From Flaccisagitta enflata (taxonomy: Eukaryota; Chaetognatha; Sagittoidea; Aphragmophora), in contig OZ231127.1 of assembly GCA_965153355.1 (NCBI GenBank), positions 69,688,001 to 69,752,000 on the forward strand: a stretch of 64,000 nucleotides of DNA, written 5' to 3'. The number at the start of each line of letters is the position of its first letter. Within the stretch, counting starts at the first letter, position 1. The notes under the pieces are model-generated. The model was not told the DNA's origin and searched no databases. It saw nothing but the letters and a program-made list of their open reading frames with translations. Shown here in pieces: positions 47,719 to 58,734 of this stretch. The translations under genes were made by a program, and so were the position numbers.

Positions 47719-47872
47719 TTAGTCGCGGACAAGCGACTCTATAAGAGGCTTTGTCCGTCCGTCCGTTGGTTGGTCGGTCCGTGGTGATCGAGTTGGAAAG
47801 TGTGAAAATGCACATTTCCGCCCCTGCCCACCCGTCCGCGACTGGTATTGGCCGTGTATCCGGCCTTGTTAT
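47719..47872 (+). mobile_element. Family B hairpin element, complete reference copy
   Basis: TTTTAGTCGCGGACAAGCGACT (hairpin), CTCTATAAGAGGCTTTGTCC, GTCCGTTGGTTGGTCGGTCC, 'tgaaaatgcacatttccgcccctgcccaccc', GTCCGCGACTGGTATTGGCC, GTGTATCCGGCCTTGTTAT. The head AGTCGCGGAC is repeated inverted near the tail (GTCCGCGACT). 154 bp, no open frame. Confidence 0.8.
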
Positions 47873-47932
47873 TAAAGTGCACGGGACGCTTTCGACCATG
47901 TTTCGGTACCTTGCTATACTGTTCTTGTTTCT

Positions 47933-47934
<2 letters not shown>

Positions 47935-47996
<62 letters not shown>

Positions 47997-48043
47997 ATTT
48001 TGTTGTTGTTGTGGTTGTGGTTGTGGTTGTGGTTGTGGTTGTT

Positions 48044-48118
<75 letters not shown>

Positions 48119-48131
48119 CTTGTTCTTGTTC

Positions 48132-48206
<75 letters not shown>

Positions 48207-48228
48207 TTGTTGTCGTTGTTGTTGTTAA
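47935..48228. repeat. (TTG/TCG)n compound microsatellite
   Basis: GTTGTC units, then TGG, then long TTG, TTC and TTGTCG units, nearly 300 bp. Confidence 0.96.
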
Positions 48229-48424
48229 TTTCGACTCATCCGTGACATGGGAGGAGCTACCTCTTTCCGAGGGATGTAAGTAATCCCCGGCCAATCTTCA
48301 CTCTCGCGCCCACTCCATCCTCTTCATTCTAGAAGGGGGCGCTTCATATTTGCTTCTTCATTTTCTTCAATTAAATTTCTCCACTTTACCAATCTTTAAA
48401 GATGCGCCCTCTCATCTCTGTAAG

Positions 48425-48986
48425 ATGGCCGATGGCGTGCTTCTCGGTAGGTCTGTTGGAAGGCCCGTCGAAATGTCTATAACGTGAAATATTCTTAACG
48501 CTAAATCAAAAGTTTTGTCCTCATTTCTATATCTTCAATGTCTTCTCTAACATGTGTCATATTTTGGGGGGTGCAGTGGGGAGAAGCATCTTTGACGCAT
48601 CTCTGTCGTTTGCTGCCCTCCCCCCATTTCTTTATTTTTGTCGTTTATGAGAGAAAAACCCTCTGCTCAAAATGAAGATTCTCAATTGGAATTTTTAATG
48701 AGAAATTAAGAAACTTTTAGTGGCAGAAGAGGAGGACTTAGATGAGCATACGAGCAAGGAAGGAAAATTTGCCAATCAGTTAGTTGACAGACTGATTACG
48801 GCTGTCTTTCTTGGCAAAAAAGCAAGGCTGTTCCAAAATGCAAATAATGATATAATTACTTTGTATAAATCGCATCAATTTTATTTCTCTCTAGCGCCAT
48901 TAGTAAAAACAGAAACCAAAACAGAAAGCGCCGTAGATAGTAATGACAGCGCCACTGATGAAAATGATGAACTGCAAAGCAGATAA
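48425..48986 (+). CDS. Tentative two-exon gene, 95-aa acidic protein
   Basis: Exon 1 (48425-48446) reads MADGVLL after GTAAGATGG, a good initiation context, and ends CTCG|GTAGGT. Exon 2 (48721-48986) follows AACTTTTAG and continues in phase: VAEEEDLDEHTSKEGKFANQ, LVDRLITAVFLGKKARLFQN and on to DENDELQSR, TAA. The middle (QLVDRLITAVFLGKKARLFQ) could be an amphipathic helix. I recognise no family. The last 20 codons grade into the GCGCCAC repeat that follows. The acceptor has a weak pyrimidine tract, so this may be fortuitous. Confidence 0.35.
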
Positions 48987-49680
48987 AAACACCAAGCGCC
49001 ACCGTTTAAAACAAAAAACGTCACAGATAATGAAATAATTACAAAATCACAGATGTTGTAAGGAGAAGTAAAACAGATATTTTAAAGCGCCACCCATGTT
49101 TCGACATCAAGCGCCATGAATTAAAGCAATTAAAAGGCCATATATAATAACATCAAATCATCTCTAAGTGAAGGAAGAAGCGCCACCAATAAAGACATCA
49201 AGCGCCACCAATTTAAACAAGAAGCGGTACAGATGAAGACATCACGCGCCACCAATTTAAACAAGAAGCGGTACAGATAAAGACATCAAGCGCCACCAAT
49301 TAAAACAAGAAGCGGTACAGATAAAGACATCAAGCGCCACCAGTTAAAACAAGAAGCGGTACAGATAAAGACATCACGCGCCATCAATTCAAGCAAAAAG
49401 CGCCATCGATAAAAAGCAACGTGGTTGATAACTTCCAGTGTCATTGATTATTGAGATGAAAAAAGATACAGTTAATGACATAGAAAGCTACCGATTAAGA
49501 TAAGAAGCGCCACAGTGAATGACATTGAGTGCCACAGATTTAAACAAGAAGTGCCACAGATAACGACTTCAAGCGCCACCAATTAAAACAAGAAGCGCCA
49601 TCGATTAAGACCAAAAGCGACACAGCTAATGACATCGAGCGCCACCGATTAAAACAAGAAGCGCCACCCTCGACTAATTT
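48920..49680. repeat. GCGCCAC-rich 44-bp minisatellite
   Basis: Best units (49193-49390) have a 44-bp period: AGACATCAAGCGCCACCAAT, then 'taaaacaagaagcggtacagataa'. Looser copies with AAGCGCCAC every 20-45 bp extend from about 48920 to 49670. Confidence 0.88.
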
Positions 49681-49919
49681 TGGCGACTCGGCGGCGATTC
49701 GGAAAGAGAGACCTCAATAGAAGATGACGAGAAAAAAGAAGAGATGAGACGACAGAAAAATGTTATCATCGTCTGTCATCGTTAAATATCCTCTTCTCTC
49801 TCTTTCTTCTCGTCCTCTTCCTCCAATTTTTCCTCTCCGTGTTCTATCTCTCCTCACTCTCCCTCGACCGGTGTCACAGTCGGAGTGATTTTGGGGTCAA
49901 GACTCTGGCGTTGCTCTTT

Positions 49920-50790
49920 GGGCAGCGGCCACGAAGGGGATGAAGTTCTGTAGACTACAGGGTGACTTTAGTTCATTCATTTGCCTGTTTATAAATTCCT
50001 TTGTCCTCTTTTATAAAACTTCACGGCCCTCAAATCGCCAAAAAACTTTCTCGGGCCTAAAATCAGCCCTCTAAGTCTAAGACATCAAAGCAGTCCTCTT
50101 ACACCTCGAATCAGCTCTCTCAGGCTTAAAGTCAGCCAGCTTGTACTTCAATTCAGCCCTGTGAGACCTCCAATCAGCCCTCTTTGTTATTTTTTTTTGG
50201 TGGGGGAGCGGCGCAAAAGGGATAAACCATTATGTTTTTAGTTGCGGACACGCAATTCTACAAGAGGCTTTGTCCGTCCAACCGTTGGTCCATTGGTCCG
50301 TTGGTCCGTTGGTCCGTTGGTCTGTCGGTCCGTGAGCACAAGTCAAAGAGTGGAAAAACGCGCATATCCGCCCCTGCCCACCCGTCCGCAACTGATGGCC
50401 GTGTAACCGACCTTGTTACTTATGTCCTCTCAGGCCTGAAATCAGCTGTCAGGTCTGGTTTCAGCCCTCCAAGACCTAAAACTAACCTAAAATCAGCCTG
50501 AAGTCCCAACCCTAACTTCTGCCTTCTCAGACCTAAAATCAGCTCTCTCTTTCTTGAAATCAGTTCTCACCTAGTTGAAATTAGCCCTCACTGGCCTAAA
50601 ATCAAACCTTACAGGCCACTTGAATCATCCCTCAAAGGCTTGAAATCAGCCCTGAGGCCTAAAGCCCCAATCCTGGTTACTGAGGCCTGAAATCAATGCT
50701 TTAAGAGGCCCTCTCACACCCCCTTACCTAGATGTACAGAAATTAACCCCTTTGTTTTACAGGATATCAGCCCTTTGGGTCGCTTCCTGC
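49920..50790. mobile_element. Family A element with a nested family B copy
   Basis: The left end GGGCAGCGGCCACGAAGGGG continues 'atgaagttctgtagactacagggtgacttt'; the right end is 'aaattaacccctttgttttacaggatatcagccctttgggtcgc'. The array of 'cctNaaatcagccctct' units is interrupted by family B (50235-50420). Confidence 0.8.
50235..50420 (+). mobile_element. Family B element inserted in a family A array
   Basis: TTTTTAGTTGCGGACACGCAATTC, 'aagaggctttgtccgtcc', GTTGGTCC tetranucleotide-type repeats, 'cgcccctgcccacccgtccgcaactgatggccgtgtaaccgacc'. It shows that family B is mobile or spreads by insertion. Confidence 0.8.
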
Positions 50791-50871
50791 TCTCACCTAA
50801 CCTCATCACCTGATCACCCTAAACAGGGCAACGGGTACCCCTGACCATATGTGATACTTGGATGACTTCTT

Positions 50872-51309
50872 CTTCTTCTTCTTTTTCTTTTTCTTTTTCT
50901 TTTTCTTTTTCTTTTTCTTTTTCTTTTTCTTCTTCTTCTTCTTCTTCTTCTTCTTCGTCTTCCTCCACTTTTTCTCTTTTTTTCTCCTTCTTCTGCTCTT
51001 CTTCTTTTTCTTCTTCTTCTTCTTCCTCTTCTTTTTCTTCTTCTTCTTCTTCTTCTTCTTCTTCTTCTTCTTCTTCTTCTTCTTCTTCATCTTCTTCTTC
51101 TTCTTCTTCTTCTTCTTCTTTTTCTTTTTCTTTTTCTTCTTCTTCTTCTTCGTCTTCTTCTCCTTCGCCCTCTACTTCTTCGTCTTCTTAAACTTTTCTC
51201 TTTTTTCTTCTTCAATTCTTCTTCTTCTTCTTCTTCTTCTTCTTCTTCTTCTTCTTCTTCCTCATCTTCATCTTCTTCTTCTTCTTCTTCTTCTTCTTCT
51301 TCTTCTTCT

Positions 51310-51343
<34 letters not shown>

Positions 51344-51640
51344 TCTCTTCTTCTTCTTCTTCTTCTTCTTCTTCTTCTTCTTCTTCTTCTTCTTCTTCTT
51401 CTTCTTCTTCTTCTTCTTCTTCTTTTTCTTCTTTCAGTCTTCTTCTTCTTTCAGTCTTCTTCTTCTTCTTCTTCTTCTTCTTCTTCTTCTTCTTCTTCTT
51501 CTTCTTCTTCTTCTTCTTCTTCTTCTTCTTCTTCTTCTCCTTCTTCTCCTTCTTCTTCTTCTTCTTTTTCTTTTTCTTCTTCTTCTTCTTCTTCTTCTTC
51601 TTCTTCTTCTTCTTCTTCTTTTTCTTCTTTCAGTCGCTTC
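50872..51640. repeat. (CTT)n with CTTTTT variants
   Basis: About 770 bp of CTT and TTTTTC units with a few islands ('actttttctc', 'gccctctacttcttcg', CTTTCAGT). Wholly pyrimidine on the plus strand over long stretches. Confidence 0.96.
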
Positions 51641-52054
51641 TCCTTCTCTTCCTCGTACCATTCATCCTCGTGCTCTTCTTCCTCTTCTTCCTCCTCTTGC
51701 TCATCTGCCGCTTGGAATTGTTCGCCATTCGTTGTCCCGCCGCTCATCTCCCGTTGTGATATCATTGTCATCATTTTTTCCAAGGATGAAGAGGAAGAAA
51801 AAGAAGAGAAGGATGAGGAGGAGAAAGCGTGAAGGGCATCTCAGGTTGAGGAGGAATATCAGGAAACGATGCGATGGGACAACAATGACGACGACGAAGA
51901 CGACAACGACAATCCCGATAACGGCGACGACGATGAAGACGGCGAATCTGCGAATGCGATGGGAAATATAAAAGCGAATTATCGGCTTAAATCGCGGATA
52001 TTCTTGAGAATGTCATCTAATTGGAGGAAAGTCGCTTTCACTCAAATCATTTAA
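51641..52054. other. Coding-like acidic patch, strand unresolved
   Basis: Higher-GC, non-repetitive sequence next to the CTT block. On the minus strand, from ATG at 51774, it reads MMTMISQREMSGGTTNGEQF, then an acidic run that merges with the GAA repeat. On the plus strand, after CATCTCAG at 51844, it reads VEEEYQETMRWDNNDDDEDD and on to NYRLKSRIFLRMSSNWRKVA, stop at 52054. Either could be an exon of a Glu/Asp-rich nuclear protein, but they overlap in part and no full gene model could be built. Confidence 0.3.
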
Positions 52055-53470
52055 TTGAATATCAATTCAATTTTCTTGAAAAAAAAAGAATTGGCCAAAG
52101 AAAATAACCCGGACAATCAAGACCATAACTTCGCTTCATAGTTGCTCACATGATCGGAAAAAAATTTAAAACTTTCGCGTCGCGTTTCTGTTTTTGGATT
52201 AGATTTTGACATTGATCCAAGTCATCATCTTGTGTTACCAACACCACTAGTCCGAACAATCATCCCATACTCATCATCCATTTTGGTGAGTTCAAAATAA
52301 ACTGCAAAGACTCTCATCCTTGAGTAAGTGTACACATAAGTTTGGGTTTCAGTAATGACGTCGCCCAACTTTTATAAAACCAGATGAAAATACATACGAT
52401 TTTTGGTCCCTTGATATCCATTTCCGCGGGGTTTAACTGTTTTCGCTCGCCAGTAATTATCCACACTTTTCTCCTTCGTCTTTTTTTCTTAGTCGCTGGC
52501 AGAGCGACTCTATAAGAGGGTGTGTCCCTTGGATATGGTAGGAAGCCGGAAGGTAGAAAGGTGGGAAGTACCTGGTATGTCCGTGACGCGAAATTTTGCA
52601 TGACGGGAAAACGACTGAAATGGTGAGCATAACTGCCCATGCCCAGTCACAATACAGCCCTCGCCCTGCTTCTCAGATGCAAACTGCTCGATGCTCCTGC
52701 CCATCAACAATATTGCCCCTGCCAGTGACTACTTACTGACCGTGTATCTAGCCAGTTTTTTTTTTTTTTTTTTTTTTTTGGTTGCCTTTATAAACTGCCT
52801 GCCTATAAAAGAAGCAGGGAATTATGGGAAAAAATGAGGAAACGATCTGTTAAATGTGAGGAGTCACATCGCCCCTCAATTTCGTCAGTTATTACTTTAC
52901 CAGAGTTCATTAACTTCCACTTTTTTTCTCGCCATTTTCCCGATCCCGCAACCTTATACAACCCACTCTATCGATTTATCAGTCAGTCAGTCGATCAATC
53001 AAATTAGTAACCGCTCATTGCATAATCTCTTGGCTAGCTTCAGCAGCTTCCTCAACCGCACGTTTGTTCCCTGTCAGTGTTGTTGGAAAAAAGTCGAATT
53101 ACGTAATTCGACTTTTTGAAACGTAGGGGAGAAATAAAGTTTTCCATTTTCGGTTTGGGGCAATTTTTGGAAGTTGTGCAGTTTTTGGGCTGGGAGTATA
53201 CATTTTTTGATATTCATAGCTAAGAAAGAGCTTATCTTCCTCTTTCAAATGGCGCCAACCAGAAGTCTCTACGATCAATAGTTTAGAAGTTATGAATTTT
53301 TGAATCTTTTTTTATTTTTTCGCATTTTCGCGAAAATCGATATTTTTCATTGATCCCATTTTTTTGGTCTTATGTAACAATAGGGAAGAGTAAACATGTT
53401 ACGCAAATTATTGGCTTTTATGACGCTAGTGATATTTTATTCTGAGGGAGGGAGGGGCGAGAGGCGGGAG
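52055..53470. other. Intergenic with a family B relative
   Basis: 52488-52757 resembles family B: 'ttagtcgctggcagagcgactctataagaggg' at the start and 'gaccgtgtatctagcc' at the end, followed by 24 T. A 12-bp inverted pair 'gtcgaattacgtaattcgac' lies at 53090-53110. No gene. Confidence 0.5.
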
Positions 53471-53472
53471 AG

Positions 53473-53475
53473 AGG

Positions 53476-53514
<39 letters not shown>

Positions 53515-53552
53515 GACACACAGACACACAGACACACACACACACACACACT
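53473..53552. repeat. GA and CA dinucleotide tract
   Basis: GAGAGA, then ACACAGAC and (AC)n. Confidence 0.9.
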
Positions 53553-54224
53553 CAGACAAAAAAGATCGAAAGGAAAAAACACACAGATTGAATAACAAAA
53601 ACAGACAATCAACCAGACATCATGAAATGCACACACAGAAGAACAAGCACTGAAAAAAGAGACTTCCATTTACGACTTTTTTCCGGTCGGCGATTAGCCG
53701 CCTTTATTGGTATTATGAATTGTACGTATTTATGATTTACTACAAAAGTTGTTGGATATGAGGTAGAAAGGAAAACACATGGCGAAGGACTTATCAAAGC
53801 ATCCTTCTTGAGCCCTTAGACCTCATGAAATCTAGAGCTGTCTAACAAAGTTAGAAATTCTAGTCCCCCAGATTTTCCAATTGCGCCGATAAGAAGTTAC
53901 GCTGGAAATATTAGTCATTCGCATAACAAGATTTTTATATTAGACCAACTTAGCGCTTTTCTAAAGTTTGACAGAAAGACAGACGGACGGACAGACGAGA
54001 ATTACTGAAATGACCGCTGAACTAGCTGATTAATCCCCCAAGATTCTTCTCTAAAGTTAAAAAAAGAGCTATCAACACGACTTTGGGATGGAGGGACGGA
54101 CAGACAGACAGACCGACCGAAGAGTAGCTCATAGAGTTTCTTAGCACACGGCTAAACAACGTTTCCATCATTCTACCTCACTCATCCTCTCATCCTCTAC
54201 CCTCACCCTTTCGCCCTCTTCAAG
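53553..54224. other. 5' flank of the low-complexity gene
   Basis: Contains two family B head fragments read in reverse (53975-53998 and 54090-54157, 'gacagaccgaccgaagagtagctcatagag'). 54165-54224 is strongly pyrimidine-rich and ends CCTCTTCAAG, a good acceptor. Confidence 0.5.
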
Positions 54225-55154
54225 GTTGTTTTCTCAAAATCGTCCACAAATACGAAGGAATTTACATCCGCGACCACGATGTCGTCGACTGCTGCAGCTT
54301 GCTTCCCAACTCCTCCGTCGATCGGACCTCCGCAGCCGCTTCCCCACGCTGCTGCAGCGGTGGCGACAGCGGGCGCTCATCCCTCAGCGGCGCTTAACAA
54401 CGCTTCCGTGGCCGCGGCGGCGTCGACGGCCGCGGTGGCTCCGGCGTCGGTTTTAGGCGCCACAGACTACTTTGGCGCCGTCTATCCGCAATCCTCGGCT
54501 TACGGACATTCAGCCATGGCAACTGACTTCTTCTCGGTATGGATTGCTTATGATTATGCACGTTTCTACCCATTTCTTTTGTGTGTGTGTTTCCGGTTTT
54601 GTGTTATCTAGAATGCTTTTCTCGCATGTTAATGAATTCCCTTTGCAAGTCGCGTTGCAGTCACTCAATTAGAGAATTTGTCCATTCGGTGGTCTGTTTG
54701 TTTTAAGTACGAGTTGAAAACAATAAGAAGAAGATCATCTAGTTGAAAAGTGAGTCAGGAGCTTTACTGCCATTGTACTGTGCTATAAACTGCTATCTTC
54801 CGCGACTGATATTGGCCTCAAGAAAAGCCTTGTTAAGAAACGAATTAACCAAAAAGTTCGGGGTTATAGCCTATGATTGGATTTGTATGTATATGAGTGT
54901 CATGAGTGGAAGCATATATTGTACAGAAATAAAGTTCCTTTTGCTTTTTCAGTTGACTAGTATTTTGTAACTATATTTCAACTTTCTGTTGCACATGTCA
55001 TATGAGTTTTATGCTCAATATGCATGTTCCTCTTCGCCTCACTTAAATGTTGTCATCATTTGTCTTCATTTATTTTTGCATGATCCCACACGCTCCTGCA
55101 TGCTGCATCGCCTTAATCCCCGCTTTTCTTTTTACCGGAACTGCAAAATTGTTG

Positions 55155-55248
<94 letters not shown>

Positions 55249-57542
55249 CTATGAAATAACAACAACAACACTCCACCAAGCAGTCCATGACACCGCCTAC
55301 ATTCCCGTTCACTTCCACCATTGCCCACCACCCCCACCACCCCCACCACCATCACCACTCTCAGACGAGCCCATCGTGGCCATCAAATCTTCATTCTCCT
55401 CACCCGACACAACTCGGCTCCTCTTCCTCTTCCTCCTCTTCCTCCTCATCCTCCGCGGGTCCTCACTCTCCTCATCATTCAGCGGCAACTTACCCCTCTT
55501 TGGCCGTGGCGGCGGCCGCTGCCGCCGCCGGCGGTAACCCTTACCATCCTCATCCTCACTCGATCGGAGGGGGTTCCGCGTCTTCAGCTTATTCACCAGC
55601 ATCTTCGGCGTCCTTCTTCTCTTCGCTTTATGGATGTCTACCTACGGGAGTCGCAGGTGACGCGACTTATTCATACTTATTTTAGATTCTCACCTGAATC
55701 ATCATCAGTCATGTCTAATCAAGATTCCTTTCTTTTATCAAAGAAAGCCCTGAATTCAGGCTTAGGTTGACTAGGTGTAACAAAGAGCTGTTTGGAATTC
55801 TAGAATATGACAAATCTTGTTTTATGAAAAATATGCAATTCAGAATCAGTTTCATTTGGCTTCAACTGTGGTAGATCAAAAGCGTCTTAACATGACAAAC
55901 AGCCAACTTATCAAATACCGGAATATTATTCAAATACTCCGATAATCTCGCAAATATGACATTATGTTGATTCGATTTTTTTCAGGCGGAGGCGGAGTTG
56001 ATCTTCATTCGTCGTCGGCGGTGAGTTTGACGTTGGCATCGCCGCCAAATTCGCCGTTGGAATCGCAAATGGCGAACAACGAATTCGCCGCTGCATCCAC
56101 GCCAACATCATTCACCGGTATGATTATTCACTTATTTATTGTTCATTCATTCATTCATTCATTCATTCATTCATTCATTCATTCATTCATTCATGCCATT
56201 CATTCATTCATTCATTCATTCATTCATTCATTCATCCCAGCCAGCGTATTCTTCAGCTTAAGGGGCCAGCCTAGTACCTAAAAGTCGCACGAGCGTCAAA
56301 TAGTCGATCAGTGCCACCAACCGACTTGGTAATTAGACGCTCGGCACCTTCTTAGTATACGAGGAGTTGAAAAAGGAATGATCATATTGTTTAATGTTTT
56401 GTACATGATTCATAGGGAACATGTCAATCTTATTGATTCAACATAATACAATACTGAAAAATTGTTTTATAACTTTACATTATAAACATGCACACTAAAA
56501 AGTCTTTTTCCAAATTATTTGTTTACTACGCGAATTAAAAAAAACGCAAGTTTTTCTATAGGTGATTTTTGCGCATTTGGTTCACTTGAGATATAATTTA
56601 TTGGTGACCAAATTGAAGCTTTTTTCGAGGGCTTTCTTTTGAGCGCAATCCCACATCTGTAGCTTTATTCGTCTAGAAATTACACTCAAATGAAGGTGCA
56701 TGAGTCAAAATTTAAAAATGCAGTAAGAGGAAAAAAAAGGATGATTTGGGGGTGAAGATGATGGAGTAATTGCACTGCTATGAGCAATCGGGCATTGTTC
56801 TACCCATGCTGTCTGCTTTTATAGTTCCTATATTTGAGTTCATCAATGTCTATGATGAAAAATGAAGCACTGACTTTAATTGAATGTGATAAAACCTTTA
56901 AAATCAACATAGATCAAACTAAAAATCAAAGGCGAAAATTATGTTGAGTGCATGTCCTTTTCGCACGGCTATTTCTCTGCATCAACTTGATTCTGATGGC
57001 CTAAACTCTTTGGTATGGTGCACAGAAACTAAAAAAAAACAAACTAGCTTGCAAAAACCTGCTCAGAACATAAATAAAGTCCAATTCAAGCTCTTTAATG
57101 AAAAACTTGCGTTTTTTTTAATTCGGGTAGTAAGAATAGAAATAAATACAGTTTAACCGTAATTCTTATGGTCAGGATTATATCATTGTGCTACATGGAG
57201 ATATCATTTCTTTAACTTCAATATGCAAATCAAGTTCAAGTCGTAGAAATTTGTTTTCTCCTCATCCTCATCAGCGGAATTGCAAGCTTCTCGAGATTTA
57301 GCACTTTGGCCGGACTGCCATCCTTTTTCTTACGATTTACGTTTGTTGCCTTCAATGATCAAGTTTTATTTTTGTCTCCACAGAGCGACAATTCTTCGGT
57401 CAAAGCAACAACAACGACAGTAACACCGACAATGGCGGGGAAAGTTTGAGCGGAAAGAACTCCATCACCAATAATAACAACAACAATTCGTATCATAACG
57501 TCGAAGAAACAGAAAACAAAGATGGCACAAAAGATGCAGTTG
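54225..57542 (+). CDS. N-terminal part of a transcription-factor-like low-complexity protein, four exons
   Basis: Exons 54279 (or 54225)-54536, 55284-55656, 55986-56117 and 57384-57542 join in phase (0, 1, 1, open at 1). From Met at 54279 this gives about 307 aa: Ala-rich (CFPTPPSIGPPQPLPHAAAA), a YFGAVYPQSSAYGHSAMATD stretch, His- and Ser-rich (HHPHHPHHHHHSQTSP), Ala7, SSLYGCLPTGVAGGGG, SVSLTLASPPNSPLESQ-like, then Asn-rich and acidic. Such composition is typical of N-terminal activation regions of developmental transcription factors (inference; no DNA-binding domain is present). The chain stays open at the last donor GTTG|GTAAGT, so the gene continues beyond 57542 with no further exon recognised to 64000. 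The frame is also open upstream of the Met to the 54224 acceptor, so the true start may be earlier. The family is not recognised. Confidence 0.7.
54279..54536 (+). CDS. Low-complexity gene exon 1 (first seen)
   Basis: ATG in the context ACCACGATGTCG. It is GC-rich and Ala-rich, ends GACTTCTTCTCG|GTATGG, phase 0. The open frame extends back to 54225 (VVFSKSSTNTKEFTSATT). Confidence 0.7.
55157..55250 (+). repeat. (AAC)n next to an acceptor
   Basis: About 31 AAC units ending 33 nt before exon 2 of the low-complexity gene. Confidence 0.96.
55284..55656 (+). CDS. Low-complexity gene exon 2
   Basis: An in-frame TAA at 55257-55259 and the phase of exon 1 force the acceptor into 55260-55283. CACCAAGCAG|TCC at 55283 is the best choice, although it has an A/C-rich tract instead of pyrimidines. 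It encodes SMTPPTFPFTSTIAHHPHHP, a Ser12 run, Ala7 and SLYGCLPTGVAG. Donor GCAG|GTGACG, phase 1. Confidence 0.72.
55986..56117 (+). CDS. Low-complexity gene exon 3
   Basis: Acceptor GATTTTTTTCAG|GC. It encodes GGGVDLHSSSAVSLTLASPP, then NSPLESQMANNEFAAASTPT and SFT. Donor ACCG|GTATGA, followed 25 nt later by a CATT microsatellite. Confidence 0.75.
56143..56235 (+). repeat. (CATT)n microsatellite
   Basis: CATT units with one CATGC interruption near 56193. Confidence 0.96.
56236..57383. other. Intron 3 of the low-complexity gene
   Basis: AT-rich, with no exon or repeat recognised except an inverted pair: 'acgcgaattaaaaaaaacgcaagtttttc' near 56528 and 'gaaaaacttgcgttttttttaattcg' near 57098. 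This pair bounds about 600 bp, perhaps a mini element. Confidence 0.5.
57384..57542 (+). CDS. Low-complexity gene exon 4
   Basis: Acceptor TTTTGTCTCCACAG|AG. It encodes ERQFFGQSNNNDSNTDNGGE, then SLSGKNSITNNNNNNSYHNV and EETENKDGTKDAV. Donor GTTG|GTAAGT, phase 1. A TTG tract starts 28 nt later. Confidence 0.72.
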
Positions 57543-57570
57543 GTAAGTTAAAAGGACATGAGGATGGATA

Positions 57571-57571
57571 G

Positions 57572-57663
<92 letters not shown>
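57571..57663 (+). repeat. (TTG)n after a donor site
   Basis: About 30 TTG units with one TTTTTG interruption. Confidence 0.96.
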
Positions 57664-57664
<1 letters not shown>

Positions 57665-58089
57665 GTTTTTGTTACTCAAGATGCACTTGTGATTGAAATA
57701 AATGTGAACCTGTTGTTCCTGCCCTTGATGCTGAGAAAGTTTTGAATCTAGCTAATCATAAAGGGCCATTTGATCTGATAGCTCCACAACGATCTACACT
57801 TAAAATCATAACCATCTCAGAAGGCAATATTCATAGTTTGGATGGATTGGAGTGTAGCCGACAATGGTTGTGCCGACAGTGCCGGTGTCATGGCTTTCAT
57901 TCACTTCAGAAATGGGCACATTCTTTTTCGGAGATATTTTTTTTTTTCTCCCTGAATCACTTGCATATTGCATTTTCCATCTGTCACTTTCAGTCTGTCG
58001 GTTTCGTGGTCTGTCTGTCTCATTTTCCTTTCTCTTTCACGCCGTCTCTGTCTCTGCCTCTGTCACTCTGTGTGTTTGTAACTGTCTCC

Positions 58090-58091
<2 letters not shown>

Positions 58092-58183
<92 letters not shown>
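58092..58183. repeat. (CT)n microsatellite
   Basis: About 46 CT dinucleotides. Confidence 0.97.
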
Positions 58184-58185
<2 letters not shown>

Positions 58186-58380
58186 GGGGAATCCCCTTAG
58201 TGCGAGATTTTTTTTTCCTTAAGTGAGAAACCAAAAATTCCCTCCAGTGAGACAAAAAAAAGTGTCTCACTTGAGGGAAAAAAATGTAGTCTCACTAGAG
58301 GGAATTCTTTCTCACTAAAATTCCCTTTAGTGAGACAATAAAGGAGGAAAGTGGAGGAAATTTCCCCCAGTGAGACGACG
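58184..58380. repeat. Cluster of TCTCACTAGAGGGAA inverted motifs, copy 1
   Basis: The motif and its complement (TTCCCTCTAGTGAGA) alternate at least six times over 200 bp, for example TCTCACTAAAATTCCCTTTAGTGAGA near 58310, allowing several small hairpins. The cluster directly follows a CT tract. Confidence 0.8.
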
Positions 58381-58734
58381 CAAAGAAAATAGCAGATACT
58401 CATAACAGGAGTCTCCCTCTTTCCACTTACAACAAGATGGCAACAGTCGCGTGCTCATTTTTGCAACTATACATCTTCCCTCACCTATTTCTCCCATCCA
58501 CCCTTCCTACCATTTTGACCTCCCTTACATCTATTCCATCCTTCTTTCTTTTCTTTCTTTTGTTCCTTCCTCTCCTCTCGTTTTCCATTCCTTCCTTCCT
58601 TCTGGACCAATGACCTGTACTTTCACATTTGATTTGGGGGATGCATTTGTTAAGTCCTTCTTGCCATTTCTCCTTTCCGCCTTCCTTCCTTCCTTCTTTC
58701 CTTTCAATCCTACCCTCCTTCTCTTTTCAGCAGT

